Source: Roseovarius dicentrarchi (lineage in GTDB: Bacteria; Pseudomonadota; Alphaproteobacteria; Rhodobacterales; Rhodobacteraceae). Taken from it: DNA of 64,000 nt. Below, in pieces: positions 18,800 to 29,283 of this stretch (position 1 is the first letter of the stretch; each line of letters opens with the position of its first letter). Where the stretch lies: positions 33,247-97,246 of the forward strand of contig NZ_QNQP01000013.1 in the NCBI RefSeq assembly GCF_003316635.1, written 5' to 3'. The position numbers were made by a program, and so were the translations under genes. The notes under the pieces are model-generated. The model saw only the letters and a program-made list of their open reading frames with translations. It had not been told where the DNA came from and did no database searches.

Positions 18800-20809
18800 A
18801 TGACCGACCTTCGCAAAGTGAACATCGACGGAACCGAGATCGAAGTGGACGGGGCTATGACCCTGATTCAGGCTTGCGAGATTGCAGGCGTGGAAATTCC
18901 GCGGTTTTGCTATCACGAGCGTTTGTCGATTGCCGGCAACTGCCGGATGTGTCTGGTCGAAGTGGTCGGCGGGCCGCCCAAGCCCGCCGCCAGCTGCGCC
19001 ATGCAGGTGCGCGATTTGCGCCCCGGCAAGGACGGCGAGGCGCCTCAGGTCAAGACCAATTCGCCCATGGTCAAGAAGGCCCGCGAGGGCGTGATGGAAT
19101 TTTTGCTGATCAATCACCCGCTGGATTGCCCGATCTGCGATCAGGGCGGCGAGTGCGATTTGCAGGATCAGGCGATGGCCTACGGCGTCGACTTCTCCCG
19201 CTTCCGCGAGCCCAAGCGCGCAACCGAGGATCTGGATCTGGGCCCGCTGGTCGAAACGCATATGACGCGCTGCATTTCCTGCACCCGCTGCGTGCGCTTC
19301 ACCACCGAGGTCGCCGGGATCAGCCAGATGGGCCAGACCGGCCGGGGCGAGGATGCCGAGATCACGTCGTACCTGGGCGAAACGCTGGACAGCAACATTC
19401 AGGGCAATATCATTGACCTTTGCCCCGTCGGCGCGCTGGTCAGCAAACCCTATGCCTTTACCGCCCGCCCTTGGGAATTGACCAAAACGGAAACGATCGA
19501 CGTGATGGATGCGCTCGGCTCGTCCATTCGGGTCGATACCAAGGGCCGCGAAGTGATGCGGATGCTGCCGCGCAACCATGACGGCGTGAATGAGGAATGG
19601 ATTTCGGACAAGACGCGCTTTGTCTGGGACGGGCTGCGCCGCCAGCGTCTGGACCGTCCCTATATCCGCGAGAATGGCAAGCTGCGCCCCGCCACCTGGC
19701 CCGAGGCGCTGAGCGCCGCCGCAACAGCGATGAAGGGCAAGAAGGTTGCCGGCCTTGTCGGTGATCTGGCTCCGGTCGAGGCCGCCTTTGCGCTGAAGCA
19801 ACTGATCGAGGGGCAGGGCGGCCATGTGGAATGCCGCACGGATGGGGCAAAGTTGCCTGCCGACAACCGCTCCGCCTATGTCGGGACCGCGCGGATCGAG
19901 GAAATTGATGCCGCCAAATCCATCGTGCTGATCGGCACCAACCCGCGCGACGAGGCGCCCATTCTGAATGCGCGTATCCGAAAGGCGTGGCTGGCCGGCG
20001 CGGATGTCAGCGTCATCGGCCCCAAGGTGGATCTGACCTACGACATTCACCATTTGGGCGACGACCGCGCCGCGCTGACCGATCTGGTCGGCAAGGCCGA
20101 GGCGAAGGAGGGCTGCATCGTCATTATCGGGCAGGGCGCCCTGACCGAGGCTGACGGGGAGGCGGTGCTGAGCCAGGCGATGGCCTATGCCGATGCGACC
20201 GGCGGCAAGATGCTGGTGCTGCACACCGCCGCAGGCCGCGTGGGCGCGCTGGATGTGGGCGCGGTCACCGAAGGCGGGCTTGAGGCCGCTGTCGAAGGGG
20301 CGGAGGTGATCTACAACCTTGGTGCCGACGAGAGCGAGATCAAGGACGGCCCGTTCGTGATCTATCAGGGCAGCCATGGCGACCGCGGCGCGCACCGCGC
20401 CGATGTGATCCTGCCGGGCGCCGCCTATACCGAAGAGCAGGCCCTGTTCGTCAATACCGAAGGCCGCCCGCAGCTGGCATTGCGCGCGGGCTTTGCGCCC
20501 GGCGAGGCCAAGGAAAACTGGGCAATCCTGCGCGCATTGTCGGGCGAGATGGGCGCGGTGCTGCCATACGACAGCCTGCCGCAGCTGCGCCAGGCCCTGG
20601 TGGCCGAGGTGCCGCATCTGGCCGATATCGACCAGGTCCCGGAAAATGACTGGCAGCCGCTGGACGCGCGCGCGCCCGGCAGCGCCAGCTTCCGCTATGC
20701 GATCAAGGATCATTACCTGACCAACCCCATCGCGCGGGCCAGTCAGCTGATGGCGGAGCTAAGCGCCGGCGCCAAAGCGCGCCGCGCGCCGAAACTGGCG
20801 GCGGAGTGA
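18800..20809 (+). CDS. nuoG: NADH-quinone oxidoreductase subunit G
   Basis: NuoG (75-kDa type) is the largest peripheral-arm subunit and carries several iron-sulfur clusters. In the 669-residue protein the N-terminal [2Fe-2S] domain has [19 protein letters not shown] (about 35-53) and a distant Cys. The His/Cys cluster region has [18 protein letters not shown] near 108. [16 protein letters not shown] lies near 155, with the fourth ligand in DLCPVGAL near 208. The rest is a degenerate molybdopterin-oxidoreductase domain. The ATG at 18800 starts [11 protein letters not shown]. The stop overlaps the next GTG start by four bases. Confidence 0.97.
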   Translation: MTDLRKVNIDGTEIEVDGAMTLIQACEIAGVEIPRFCYHERLSIAGNCRMCLVEVVGGPPKPAASCAMQVRDLRPGKDGEAPQVKTNSPMVKKAREGVMEFLLINHPLDCPICDQGGECDLQDQAMAYGVDFSRFREPKRATEDLDLGPLVETHMTRCISCTRCVRFTTEVAGISQMGQTGRGEDAEITSYLGETLDSNIQGNIIDLCPVGALVSKPYAFTARPWELTKTETIDVMDALGSSIRVDTKGREVMRMLPRNHDGVNEEWISDKTRFVWDGLRRQRLDRPYIRENGKLRPATWPEALSAAATAMKGKKVAGLVGDLAPVEAAFALKQLIEGQGGHVECRTDGAKLPADNRSAYVGTARIEEIDAAKSIVLIGTNPRDEAPILNARIRKAWLAGADVSVIGPKVDLTYDIHHLGDDRAALTDLVGKAEAKEGCIVIIGQGALTEADGEAVLSQAMAYADATGGKMLVLHTAAGRVGALDVGAVTEGGLEAAVEGAEVIYNLGADESEIKDGPFVIYQGSHGDRGAHRADVILPGAAYTEEQALFVNTEGRPQLALRAGFAPGEAKENWAILRALSGEMGAVLPYDSLPQLRQALVAEVPHLADIDQVPENDWQPLDARAPGSASFRYAIKDHYLTNPIARASQLMAELSAGAKARRAPKLAAE

Positions 20810-21201
20810 ACAGGCCCGTGCGGCACTTTGCCCATATCCTGACCGGCACGGCGCTGGCGGCGATTCTGGCAGGCTGCGCGGCGCCGGTTCTGGACAAATA
20901 TATGGGCCGCTCCATCGTTGATCCGATGCTGGATTTCGGCCAGCCGGCCGAGGTGTTCGATCTGCCCGACGGGCGGCGCGCCTATCAGTGGAGCGTTGAC
21001 AAGCAAGCCAGCCGCCCATCCCCGCGCCCGGTCATCGGCGTTGGAATTGGCGTCGGGCGCGGGGGGTGGGGCAATGTGACCACGATCGGCACATCCTATG
21101 AAACCTACACGAAATCCTGCCGTTATACGCTGATTGCGTCGCCGCGCGGCGGCGGCTGGGTTGTGACCGATCAGCGCAAGCCAGCGCCGGGTTGTGCGTG
21201 A
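20806..21201 (+). CDS. lipoprotein in nuo operon, unknown function
   Basis: The 131-residue protein starts at a GTG that overlaps the nuoG stop (GTGA). Residues 1-24 are a signal peptide with a lipobox at LAGC. The mature part has [21 protein letters not shown], a glycine-rich stretch near residue 76, and a C-terminal [20 protein letters not shown] segment that looks like a beta-rich domain. Placement between nuoG and nuoH suggests co-expression with complex I. I recognise no characterised family. Confidence 0.75.
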   Translation: MNRPVRHFAHILTGTALAAILAGCAAPVLDKYMGRSIVDPMLDFGQPAEVFDLPDGRRAYQWSVDKQASRPSPRPVIGVGIGVGRGGWGNVTTIGTSYETYTKSCRYTLIASPRGGGWVVTDQRKPAPGCA

Positions 21202-21593
21202 TGCGCGCCGCCATTGCAATGGGCCTGCTGGCGCTGGCCGGGGGGCTGGCAGCCTGCGCACCCGGCGGGAATGCGGTGCCGTTTGCGCCCGAATATCGCG
21301 GTGTCCAGACCGATCTGCTGGACGGGGATCTGGTTAATTTCCGGGTCAGCATGACAGGCGCACGTGACACTGGCGACGTGGCGCGCTATGCGGAATGCGC
21401 CGCCGCACAGTACGCCCTGATCCGAGGCTACGGATTTGCGCGCCATGTGCGCACGAATATCGCGGATGAGGGTGGCATTTGGCGCGGCGATGCGGTTTAT
21501 ACGATCTCGCCTGCCTTGCCGCGTGGGCTGAAAACAATCGACGCCGAAGTCGTCGCCGCCGACTGCGCGGAAAATGGAATACCGATGGTATGA
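21201..21593 (+). CDS. second lipoprotein between nuoG and nuoH
   Basis: The 130-residue protein starts with ATG 21201 in a TGATG overlap with the lipoprotein gene before it. The signal peptide [19 protein letters not shown] ends in a lipobox (LAAC). The mature domain contains [20 protein letters not shown], suggestive of a small secreted domain with two further cysteines. It ends seven bases before nuoH. Paired with the preceding lipoprotein, it is probably anchored at the periplasmic face. Function unknown. Confidence 0.75.
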   Translation: MRAAIAMGLLALAGGLAACAPGGNAVPFAPEYRGVQTDLLDGDLVNFRVSMTGARDTGDVARYAECAAAQYALIRGYGFARHVRTNIADEGGIWRGDAVYTISPALPRGLKTIDAEVVAADCAENGIPMV

Positions 21594-21600
21594 GGATCTG

Positions 21601-22638
21601 ATGGCCGAATTTTTTGCAACCCCGTTCGGGACCGTTCTCATCATCTTTGCTCAGTGTCTGGCGATGCTGGGCTTTGTGATGGTTTCACTGCTGTTCCTCG
21701 TCTATGGCGACCGCAAGATCTGGGCCGCTGTCCAGATGCGGCGCGGCCCCAACGTGGTGGGCGTGTTCGGCCTGCTGCAATCTGTGGCCGACGCGCTGAA
21801 ATACGTCGTCAAGGAGGTGGTGATTCCCGCAGGCTCTGACAAGGTTGTCTTTGTCATGGCGCCGATCGTCAGCTTTGTTCTGGCCGTAATCGCGTGGGCC
21901 GTGATTCCGATGTCCGAAGGCTGGGCGATTTCGGACATCAACGTGGCGGTGCTCTATATCTTTGCCGTGTCGTCGCTGGAAGTGTACGGCGTGATCATGG
22001 GGGGCTGGGCGTCCAACTCCAAATATCCATTCCTGGGCTCGCTGCGCTCCGCCGCGCAGATGATTTCCTACGAGGTCAGCCTTGGCCTGATCATCATCGG
22101 CGTGATCATCTCTACCGGTAGCCTGAACTTTGGCCATATCGTCGGTGCGCAGGATACCAAATACGGGTTCTTTGGCTGGTACTGGCTGCCGCACTTCCCG
22201 ATGGTGTTCCTGTTCTTCATCTCCTGCCTTGCTGAAACCAACCGTCCGCCGTTCGATTTGCCCGAGGCGGAATCCGAGCTGGTGGCCGGTTACCAGGTCG
22301 AATATTCGGCAACCGCGTTCTTGCTGTTCATGGCGGGCGAATACATCGCGATCTTCCTGATGTGCGCGCTGACGTCGCTGCTGTTCTTCGGCGGCTGGCT
22401 GTCGCCCATTCCGGGCCTGCCCGACGGTGTGCTGTGGATGATTGCCAAGATGGCGTTCTTCTTCTTCCTCTTCGCCATGGTCAAGGCGATCACCCCGCGC
22501 TACCGCTACGATCAGCTGATGCGGATCGGCTGGAAGGTGTTCCTGCCCATGTCTCTGGCCTGGGTCGTGATCATTGCCTTCCTCGCCAAATTCGAAGTTC
22601 TGGGCGCATTCTGGGCCCGGTTCGCGATGGGGGGCTGA
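21601..22638 (+). CDS. nuoH: NADH-quinone oxidoreductase subunit H
   Basis: NuoH (ND1) is the membrane subunit that joins the peripheral arm and forms the quinone entry channel. The 345-residue protein has eight predicted helices. It carries the signatures [20 protein letters not shown] near residue 36, [17 protein letters not shown] near 150, and [20 protein letters not shown] near 215, with the acidic residues of the E-channel. The ATG at 21601 has GAGG six bases upstream; a start nine codons earlier overlaps the lipoprotein gene. Confidence 0.97.
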   Translation: MAEFFATPFGTVLIIFAQCLAMLGFVMVSLLFLVYGDRKIWAAVQMRRGPNVVGVFGLLQSVADALKYVVKEVVIPAGSDKVVFVMAPIVSFVLAVIAWAVIPMSEGWAISDINVAVLYIFAVSSLEVYGVIMGGWASNSKYPFLGSLRSAAQMISYEVSLGLIIIGVIISTGSLNFGHIVGAQDTKYGFFGWYWLPHFPMVFLFFISCLAETNRPPFDLPEAESELVAGYQVEYSATAFLLFMAGEYIAIFLMCALTSLLFFGGWLSPIPGLPDGVLWMIAKMAFFFFLFAMVKAITPRYRYDQLMRIGWKVFLPMSLAWVVIIAFLAKFEVLGAFWARFAMGG

Positions 22639-22642
22639 ACCA

Positions 22643-23509
22643 TTGGGAATCGACTACGTCCTGTTTGATCGGCTTGTCGAGCTTAGCACCCGGTTTCGGC
22701 CGGAGGGGCGCGCGCTGATGCTGGGACGTCAGAAGTTTCCCATCCAGACACAGTATCGCAAGCGGTACGAGGCATCGCTTGCCGAACACGGGATCGCGGC
22801 GCGCCGGTTTGATTTCCTGTCCGAGGACGGCTATGCCGAAACCCTGATGGACAAGCTGGGTTTGGGACCGATGGAGGTGATGGATTTCTCCGATTACGAG
22901 GGCGCCACGATCCTGCACGACCTGAACAAGCAGCCCGATCCAAGCCTTGAAAACCAGTTCGATCTGATTTTCGACGGAGGCACGGTCGAGCATGTGTTTA
23001 ACGTGCCGATGGCGCTGGAGGGGTTGTTCAGGATGCTCAAGCCCGGTGGCCGACTGATTTCGGCGAATGGGCTGAATGGCTGGTACGGACACGGGATGTA
23101 TCAATTCAATCCCGAGCTGGTCTGGACCTTCTGGAAACGCGCCTGCAACTGCAACGTGCTGGATTGCCGGGCGATTCCGGCGGACCCGTCAGGCAGTTTC
23201 GGTCATGTCCCGTTCGAGGATCCGGCGACAAGCGGCGTGCGCTTGCGGCTGAAAAACCAGATTGGACCGGGCCGGACCTATCTGTATTACGAGATTGAAA
23301 AGACCGACCAGTCGCATCTGCCGGACTTTGCGCTGCAAAGCGATTACGAGACACGCTGGAATGGCGCGACCAATGCGGGTATGACCCGGCTGGACGGCGA
23401 GACTCAGGCAGGCCATACGCAAGCTGGCGATACGGTGTCCGGCGGCGGGGCCGGGGCCTTGGGCCCACAGACGAACACATCTCAGGCCACACTGATGGCG
23501 AGGAGCTGA
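22643..23509 (+). CDS. methyltransferase-like protein inserted in the nuo operon
   Basis: The protein (about 288 aa from TTG 22643; GGGG lies eight bases upstream) has a core like class I SAM methyltransferases: [20 protein letters not shown] near residue 77, [15 protein letters not shown] near 107, and [20 protein letters not shown] near 130. The glycine-rich SAM loop of motif I is not evident, so activity is uncertain. The C-terminal 40 residues are Gly/Thr/Gln-rich. Such proteins are usually seen near polysaccharide or phage genes, so a place between nuoH and nuoI is odd. It leaves the operon direction and spacing intact (four bases to nuoI). Confidence 0.7.
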   Translation: MGIDYVLFDRLVELSTRFRPEGRALMLGRQKFPIQTQYRKRYEASLAEHGIAARRFDFLSEDGYAETLMDKLGLGPMEVMDFSDYEGATILHDLNKQPDPSLENQFDLIFDGGTVEHVFNVPMALEGLFRMLKPGGRLISANGLNGWYGHGMYQFNPELVWTFWKRACNCNVLDCRAIPADPSGSFGHVPFEDPATSGVRLRLKNQIGPGRTYLYYEIEKTDQSHLPDFALQSDYETRWNGATNAGMTRLDGETQAGHTQAGDTVSGGGAGALGPQTNTSQATLMARS

Positions 23510-23513
23510 TAAA

Positions 23514-24008
23514 ATGGCGAATATAGATTATGGACGTGCGGTTGGATATTTCCTGCTGAGCGACGTTTGGAAGGGCTTCCGGCTTGGGTTCAAATACTTC
23601 TTCGCGCCGAAGGCCACGATCAACTATCCCCATGAAAAGGGTCACCTTTCGCCGCGTTTCCGGGGCGAGCATGCCTTGCGCCGCTACCCCAACGGCGAAG
23701 AGCGCTGCATTGCCTGCAAACTGTGCGAGGCGATTTGTCCCGCGCAGGCCATCACCATCGACGCCGAGCCGCGCGATGACGGCAGCCGCCGCACCACGCG
23801 CTATGACATCGACATGACCAAATGCATCTATTGCGGTTTCTGCCAGGAGGCGTGCCCGGTAGATGCCATCGTCGAAGGGCCGAATTTCGAATTCTCCACA
23901 GAAACGCGCGAAGAATTGTTCTATGACAAGGCCAAGTTGCTGGAAAACGGCGACCGCTGGGAGGCCGAGATTGCCCGCAACCTCGAACTGGATGCACCCT
24001 ACCGATGA
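23514..24008 (+). CDS. nuoI: NADH-quinone oxidoreductase subunit I
   Basis: NuoI (TYKY/23-kDa) carries two [4Fe-4S] clusters (N6a, N6b) that pass electrons to N2. The 164-residue protein has an amphipathic N-terminus and two ferredoxin motifs: [16 protein letters not shown] near residue 65 and [16 protein letters not shown] near 104. The last codons overlap the next gene by four bases (ATGA). Confidence 0.97.
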   Translation: MANIDYGRAVGYFLLSDVWKGFRLGFKYFFAPKATINYPHEKGHLSPRFRGEHALRRYPNGEERCIACKLCEAICPAQAITIDAEPRDDGSRRTTRYDIDMTKCIYCGFCQEACPVDAIVEGPNFEFSTETREELFYDKAKLLENGDRWEAEIARNLELDAPYR

Positions 24009-24430
24009 CCGATGCAAAAAACCCATTCGAGCAGATGATGGCCCGCGCGCAGGACATGGCGCAGGAGATGGCGAAAACCATGAATCCTGCGCTTGAATCC
24101 TTTTCCCCCAAGGGGTTTGAGGCGCTTTGGGGCACGATGCCCAAGGACATCATGGAAATGACGTTCGGCAAGGGCTTGAACCCCGATGGGCTTGATGCCA
24201 AGACGCGGCTTCTGCTGACGCTGGCAGGTTTGACGATGCAGGGCGCCCAGGCGGATACGGCCGTGCGCATGACAGTGCGTCATTTGCTGGCCGCAGGCGC
24301 AACCAAGGCCGAAATCGCCGAGACGATTGCCAGCATGGCGATGTTCGCGGGCATTCCGGCGATGAACCGTGCGATGGAATTGGCCCGCGAGGTGATGGAC
24401 GCGGAAACCGAGGAAGGAAAAGACACATGA
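24005..24430 (+). CDS. carboxymuconolactone decarboxylase (CMD)-family protein
   Basis: The 141-residue helical protein has the CMD/AhpD fold pattern: [20 protein letters not shown] near residue 63 and [20 protein letters not shown] near 90, then [17 protein letters not shown]. It contains no cysteine at all, so it cannot be an AhpD-type peroxidase, and the decarboxylase label says nothing about its substrate. It overlaps nuoI and nuoJ by four bases on each side, so it is locked translationally into the nuo operon. Confidence 0.85.
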   Translation: MTDAKNPFEQMMARAQDMAQEMAKTMNPALESFSPKGFEALWGTMPKDIMEMTFGKGLNPDGLDAKTRLLLTLAGLTMQGAQADTAVRMTVRHLLAAGATKAEIAETIASMAMFAGIPAMNRAMELAREVMDAETEEGKDT

Positions 24431-25035
24431 CCGCTTTGGCATTCGCGTTTTACCTGTTCGCCATTTCGGCACTGGTCGGCGGCCTGTTCACCGTGATCAG
24501 CCGGAATCCGGTACACTCTGTCTTGTGGCTGATCCTTGCATTCATCAGCGCGGCGGGGCTGTTCGTTCTGCTGGGCGCCGAATTCGTGGCGATGCTGCTG
24601 ATCATCGTGTATGTCGGCGCGGTCGCGGTTTTGTTCCTGTTCGTCGTGATGATGCTGGACGTCGATTTCGCCGAATTGAAAGCCGAGATGGCGCGCTACA
24701 TGCCGCTGGCACTCTTGATCGGTCTGATCCTGCTGATGCAGTTCGGCATCGCCTTCGGCGCATGGGAGGCGTCGGCGGGCGCCGAGGCCGCGCGCGTTGC
24801 ACCAGCTCCTGTGGACGTGCAAAACACCGCTGCGCTGGGTCTGCTGCTTTATGACAAATACTTCCTTCTGTTCCAGCTGGCGGGCCTGATCCTGCTGGTT
24901 GCCATGATCGGCGCGATCGTGCTGACCTTGCGTCATCGTACCGATGTCAAACGCCAGAACGTGCTGCATCAGATGTGGCGCGATCCGGCCAAGGCGATGG
25001 AGCTGAAAGACGTGAAACCGGGGCAGGGGCTGTAG
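24427..25035 (+). CDS. nuoJ: NADH-quinone oxidoreductase subunit J
   Basis: NuoJ (ND6) is a membrane subunit with five helices beside the E-channel. The 202 residues include [20 protein letters not shown] near residue 25, the pi-bulge helix region [20 protein letters not shown] near 58, and a C-terminal tail with [18 protein letters not shown]. Start ATG 24427 overlaps the CMD-family stop by four bases. Confidence 0.96.
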   Translation: MTALAFAFYLFAISALVGGLFTVISRNPVHSVLWLILAFISAAGLFVLLGAEFVAMLLIIVYVGAVAVLFLFVVMMLDVDFAELKAEMARYMPLALLIGLILLMQFGIAFGAWEASAGAEAARVAPAPVDVQNTAALGLLLYDKYFLLFQLAGLILLVAMIGAIVLTLRHRTDVKRQNVLHQMWRDPAKAMELKDVKPGQGL

Positions 25036-25103
25036 GCGCCGCTGCCAGTGACAAACACCAAAGCAGCGCCGCCCGGCGCTGTCATTGCCAAGGAATGGAT
25101 GAC

Positions 25104-25178
25104 ATGTCGAGAAATACAATCGTGGTTTTGGTGGTCGTGCTGGTCGTCGTGCTGGGTGGCTACACACTGATCGGCTGA
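25104..25178 (+). CDS. 24-residue single-span membrane peptide between nuoJ and nuoK
   Basis: The frame MSRNTIVVLVVVLVVVLGGY plus four residues is essentially one hydrophobic helix of Val/Leu. AAGGA lies nine bases before the ATG at 25104; an ATG at 25095 is too close to it. Codons fit the GC-rich usage of the region. The size resembles single-helix accessory peptides of respiratory complexes. Existence as a protein is inferred from position and ribosome site only. Confidence 0.5.
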   Translation: MSRNTIVVLVVVLVVVLGGYTLIG

Positions 25179-25256
25179 GCCGCAGCCAGCACGCAAGCCG
25201 AAGGCGCGCGTGACAGCGGGCGGCCTGAGCCAGATAAGAAAGACTAAGGGACAGAC

Positions 25257-25562
25257 ATGATCGGAATTGAACATTACCTGACGGTGGCGGCAACGCTGTT
25301 TGTCATCGGCATCTTCGGGCTTTTCCTGAACCGCAAGAACATCATCATCCTGCTCATGTCGATCGAGCTGATGCTGCTGGCCGTCAACATCAACCTTGTT
25401 GCATTCTCCAGCTTTGCCGGGGATCTGGCAGGTCAGATCTTTACGCTTCTGGTTCTCACTGTCGCCGCTGCCGAGGCCGCCATCGGCCTTGCGATCCTTG
25501 TCTGCTTCTTCCGTAACCGCGGGACGATCGCGGTCGAAGACGTCAACGTGATGAAGGGCTGA
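25257..25562 (+). CDS. nuoK: NADH-quinone oxidoreductase subunit K
   Basis: NuoK (ND4L) is a three-helix membrane subunit with two conserved glutamates in helices 2 and 3, visible in [20 protein letters not shown] (near residue 33) and [19 protein letters not shown] (near 68). The length of 101 aa is standard. It lies four bases before nuoL. Confidence 0.97.
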   Translation: MIGIEHYLTVAATLFVIGIFGLFLNRKNIIILLMSIELMLLAVNINLVAFSSFAGDLAGQIFTLLVLTVAAAEAAIGLAILVCFFRNRGTIAVEDVNVMKG

Positions 25563-25566
25563 CGCC

Positions 25567-27726
25567 ATGGAAAAGATTATCCTCTTTGCCCCCTTGGTGG
25601 GCGCCATCATCGCGGGCTTTGGCTGGCGCATCATTGGCGACAAGGGCGCGCAGATCACGGCGACGGCGCTGTTGTTCCTGTCCTGCCTGCTGTCCTGGAT
25701 CGTGTTCATCGGCCATGATGGTACGTTGCAGCAGATCCACATCCTGGACTGGGTACAATCCGGCCTGCTGGACACCAGCTGGTCGATCCGGCTGGACCGG
25801 CTGACGGCGATCATGCTGATTGTGGTGACGTCCGTGTCGGCGCTGGTTCACCTTTATTCGATGGGCTACATGGCCCATGACCATAACTTCGACGAGGGGG
25901 TCAGCTATCGCCCCCGCTTTTTCGCGTATCTGTCGCTGTTCACCTTCGCGATGCTGATGCTGGTCACAGCTGACAACCTGCTGCAAATGTTCTTCGGCTG
26001 GGAAGGGGTGGGACTGGCCTCTTACCTGCTGATCGGCTTTTACTACCGCAAGCCATCGGCGAACGCGGCAGCGATCAAGGCATTTGTGGTCAACCGGGTG
26101 GGCGATTTCGGCTTCCTGCTGGGCATCCTTGCGATCTTCCTGCTGACCGACAGCATCCGGTTCGACGATATTCTTGGCGCGGGTCCGATGCTGGCGGAAA
26201 CCAGCGTCCGGTTCCTGTGGACGGACTGGAACGCGGCCAACCTGATCGCGATCCTGCTGTTCATTGGCGCCATGGGTAAATCGGCGCAGCTGGGCCTGCA
26301 CACATGGCTGCCCGACGCGATGGAAGGCCCGACCCCGGTGTCGGCGCTGATCCACGCGGCGACAATGGTGACCGCCGGTGTGTTCCTTGTCTGCCGCATG
26401 TCGCCGCTGATGGAATACGCGCCCGAGGCGTTGATGTTCGTCACCTTCATCGGTGCAACGACCGCCTTTGTCGCCGCCACGATCGGCCTTGTGCAGAACG
26501 ACATCAAGCGTGTCATCGCCTATTCGACCATGTCGCAGCTGGGCTATATGTTCGTCGCCGCCGGTGTCGGCGCCTATTCGGTGGCGATGTTCCACCTGCT
26601 GACGCACGCGTTTTTCAAGGCGATGCTGTTCCTTGGCGCCGGCTCGGTCATTCACGGCATGCATCACGAGCAGGACATGCGCAATTACGGCGGCCTGCGT
26701 AAAAAGCTGCCCTATACATTCTGGGCGATGATGATCGGCACGCTGGCCATCACGGGTGTCGGCATCCCGCTGACGCATATCGGGTTCGCGGGCTTCCTGT
26801 CCAAGGATGCCGTGATCGAAAGCGCGTGGGCAGGCACCGCAGGCGGCTATGCCTTCTGGATGCTGGTCGTGGCCGCGGCGCTGACCAGCTTCTACAGCTG
26901 GCGCCTGATGTTCCTGACCTTCTTCGGCACCGCTCGCGGCGACAAGAAGGTGCATCAGAACGCGCACGAGTCGCCCATGGTGATGCTGGTGCCGCTGGGT
27001 GTGCTGGCCGTCGGTTCGGTCCTGGCGGGGATGGTGTGGTATGGCAGCTTCTTTGGCGATCATGCGCAGATCAACCGGTTCTTCGGCATTCCGGCGCATC
27101 ATGCCGAGGCCAGCGAAGACGGCCATGGCGAAGGCGTTGTTGCCGCTGGCGATGCGCTGGCCGAGGGCGATGTCGACGCTGCCGCAGATGCGGTGACCGC
27201 CGATATCGTGTCCGGCGATGACGCGACAGACGCAGGCGAGGCGCATGCAGAGGCGATGGCGCCCGGTATCGCGCCGGTTGGGGCGATCTACATGGGTGCG
27301 GAAAACACCGTGATCGACGACGCGCATCATGCACCCGTCTGGGTCAAGGTCAGCCCGTTCGTGGCCATGATCCTGGGCCTTCTGACCGCGCTGTGGTTCT
27401 ATATCTGGAGCCCGTCGACACCGCGCAAGTTCATGGAGGCGCAGCGCCCGCTATATGCCTTCCTGCTGAACAAGTGGTACTTTGACGAAATCTATGACGT
27501 GCTGATCGTGCGCCCGCTCAAGTCGCTGGGCGGCTTCCTGTGGAAACGTGGTGACGGCAGCGTCATCGACGGTGGCATCAACGGGCTGGCCATGGGCATC
27601 GTGCCCTTCTTCACCCGCCTCGCCGGCCGCGCGCAGTCCGGCTATATCTTTACTTATGCCTTCGCCATGGTGATCGGGATCGTGATCCTTGTCACATGGA
27701 TGACGATCATCGGAGGGGCAAACTGA
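25567..27726 (+). CDS. nuoL: NADH-quinone oxidoreductase subunit L
   Basis: NuoL (ND5) is the distal antiporter-like proton-pumping subunit with a long lateral helix. The 719-residue protein contains [19 protein letters not shown] near residue 144, [20 protein letters not shown] near 239 with the conserved lysine and glutamate, and [18 protein letters not shown] near 344. An unusually acidic, His/Ala-rich hydrophilic insertion lies at about residues 511-570, before the last helices. Its stop overlaps the nuoM start by one base. Confidence 0.97.
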   Translation: MEKIILFAPLVGAIIAGFGWRIIGDKGAQITATALLFLSCLLSWIVFIGHDGTLQQIHILDWVQSGLLDTSWSIRLDRLTAIMLIVVTSVSALVHLYSMGYMAHDHNFDEGVSYRPRFFAYLSLFTFAMLMLVTADNLLQMFFGWEGVGLASYLLIGFYYRKPSANAAAIKAFVVNRVGDFGFLLGILAIFLLTDSIRFDDILGAGPMLAETSVRFLWTDWNAANLIAILLFIGAMGKSAQLGLHTWLPDAMEGPTPVSALIHAATMVTAGVFLVCRMSPLMEYAPEALMFVTFIGATTAFVAATIGLVQNDIKRVIAYSTMSQLGYMFVAAGVGAYSVAMFHLLTHAFFKAMLFLGAGSVIHGMHHEQDMRNYGGLRKKLPYTFWAMMIGTLAITGVGIPLTHIGFAGFLSKDAVIESAWAGTAGGYAFWMLVVAAALTSFYSWRLMFLTFFGTARGDKKVHQNAHESPMVMLVPLGVLAVGSVLAGMVWYGSFFGDHAQINRFFGIPAHHAEASEDGHGEGVVAAGDALAEGDVDAAADAVTADIVSGDDATDAGEAHAEAMAPGIAPVGAIYMGAENTVIDDAHHAPVWVKVSPFVAMILGLLTALWFYIWSPSTPRKFMEAQRPLYAFLLNKWYFDEIYDVLIVRPLKSLGGFLWKRGDGSVIDGGINGLAMGIVPFFTRLAGRAQSGYIFTYAFAMVIGIVILVTWMTIIGGAN

Positions 27727-29273
27727 TGGAAAACGTTCTGTCGATCACCACGTTCATCCCCCTCATCGCGGCGGCGATCCTTGCGATTTTCCTGCGGGGC
27801 GAGGATGAGGCAGCGCAGCGGAACGCCAAATGGGTGGCGCTGGCGGCAACTGTTGTGACGTTTCTTGTCTCGCTGTTCATCCTGTTTGACTTTGACCCGT
27901 CCAACACCGGCTTTCAGTTCGTGGAAGAGCGCGAATGGCTGCTGGGCATGACCTATAAGATGGGCGTTGACGGGATCAGCGTTCTGTTCGTGCTGCTGAC
28001 CACCTTCATCATGCCGCTGGCCATCGCGGCATCCTGGGGCATCAAGAGCCGCGTCAAGGAATACATGATTGCATTCCTGATCCTGGAAACCCTGATGCTG
28101 GGCGTCTTCATGGCGCTGGATCTGGTGCTGTTCTACGTCTTTTTCGAGGCCGGGCTGATACCGATGTTCCTGATCATCGGCATCTGGGGCGGGAAAGAAC
28201 GGATTTACGCATCGTTCAAGTTCTTCCTTTATACGTTCCTCGGGTCGGTGCTGATGCTGGTTGCGATGGTCGCCATGTTCTCGGATGCTGGCACCACCGA
28301 TATCCCGACGCTGATGCGTCACGGATTTGACAGCGAGACATTCAGCGTTCTGGGCTTCACCATTGTCGGCGGTATGCAGACCCTGCTGTTCCTGGCGTTC
28401 TTTGCCAGCTTTGCGGTCAAGATGCCGATGTGGCCGGTGCATACATGGCTGCCCGACGCGCACGTTCAGGCGCCGACTGCCGGGTCGGTGGTTCTGGCGG
28501 CGATCCTGCTGAAGATGGGCGGATATGGCTTCCTGCGGTTCAGCTTGCCGATGTTCCCGGTGGGGGCAGAGGTGTTGACGCCGCTGGTGCTGTGGATGTC
28601 GGCAATCGCCATCGTCTATACGTCGCTGGTGGCACTGGCGCAGGCGGACATGAAAAAGCTGATTGCCTATTCGTCGGTTGCGCATATGGGCTATGTCACC
28701 ATGGGCATCTTTGCGGCGAACCAGCAGGGCGTTGACGGGGCGATTTTCCAGATGATCAGCCACGGCTTCATCTCGGGCGCGCTGTTCCTCTGCGTTGGGG
28801 TCATCTATGACCGGATGCACACCCGCGAGATTGATGCCTATGGCGGGCTGGTGAACCGGATGCCCAGCTATGCGCTGATCTTCCTGTTCTTCACCATGGC
28901 CAATGTGGGCCTGCCGGGCACGTCCGGGTTCATTGGCGAATTTTTGACACTGGTCGGCATTTTCAAGGTGAACACATGGGTTGCGGCCGTCGCGGCCACC
29001 GGTGTGATCCTGTCGGCGGCCTATGCGCTGTGGCTGTATCGCCGGGTGGTGATGGGCGATCTGATCAAGGAAAGCCTGAAGTCCATCGGCGACATGAGCG
29101 GACGCGAGCGGGCGATCTTTGCCCCGCTGGTGGCAATGACTTTGCTGCTGGGCGTCTACCCGTCGCTGGTGCTGGATATCATTGGCCCCTCGACCGAGGC
29201 GCTGATTTCGCAATACGACACCGCGCTGGCGCAGGGGGGCACGACTGCCACCACCGCCGCAGCCGCGAATTAA
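27726..29273 (+). CDS. nuoM: NADH-quinone oxidoreductase subunit M
   Basis: NuoM (ND4) is an antiporter-like pumping subunit with 14 helices. It is 515 aa, with [18 protein letters not shown] near residue 140 (functional Glu), [20 protein letters not shown] near 233 and [15 protein letters not shown] near 315. I use ATG 27726, which overlaps the nuoL stop (TGATG), instead of an in-frame ATG ten codons upstream inside nuoL. Confidence 0.97.
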   Translation: MENVLSITTFIPLIAAAILAIFLRGEDEAAQRNAKWVALAATVVTFLVSLFILFDFDPSNTGFQFVEEREWLLGMTYKMGVDGISVLFVLLTTFIMPLAIAASWGIKSRVKEYMIAFLILETLMLGVFMALDLVLFYVFFEAGLIPMFLIIGIWGGKERIYASFKFFLYTFLGSVLMLVAMVAMFSDAGTTDIPTLMRHGFDSETFSVLGFTIVGGMQTLLFLAFFASFAVKMPMWPVHTWLPDAHVQAPTAGSVVLAAILLKMGGYGFLRFSLPMFPVGAEVLTPLVLWMSAIAIVYTSLVALAQADMKKLIAYSSVAHMGYVTMGIFAANQQGVDGAIFQMISHGFISGALFLCVGVIYDRMHTREIDAYGGLVNRMPSYALIFLFFTMANVGLPGTSGFIGEFLTLVGIFKVNTWVAAVAATGVILSAAYALWLYRRVVMGDLIKESLKSIGDMSGRERAIFAPLVAMTLLLGVYPSLVLDIIGPSTEALISQYDTALAQGGTTATTAAAAN

Positions 29274-29283
29274 GGAGGCCCAG

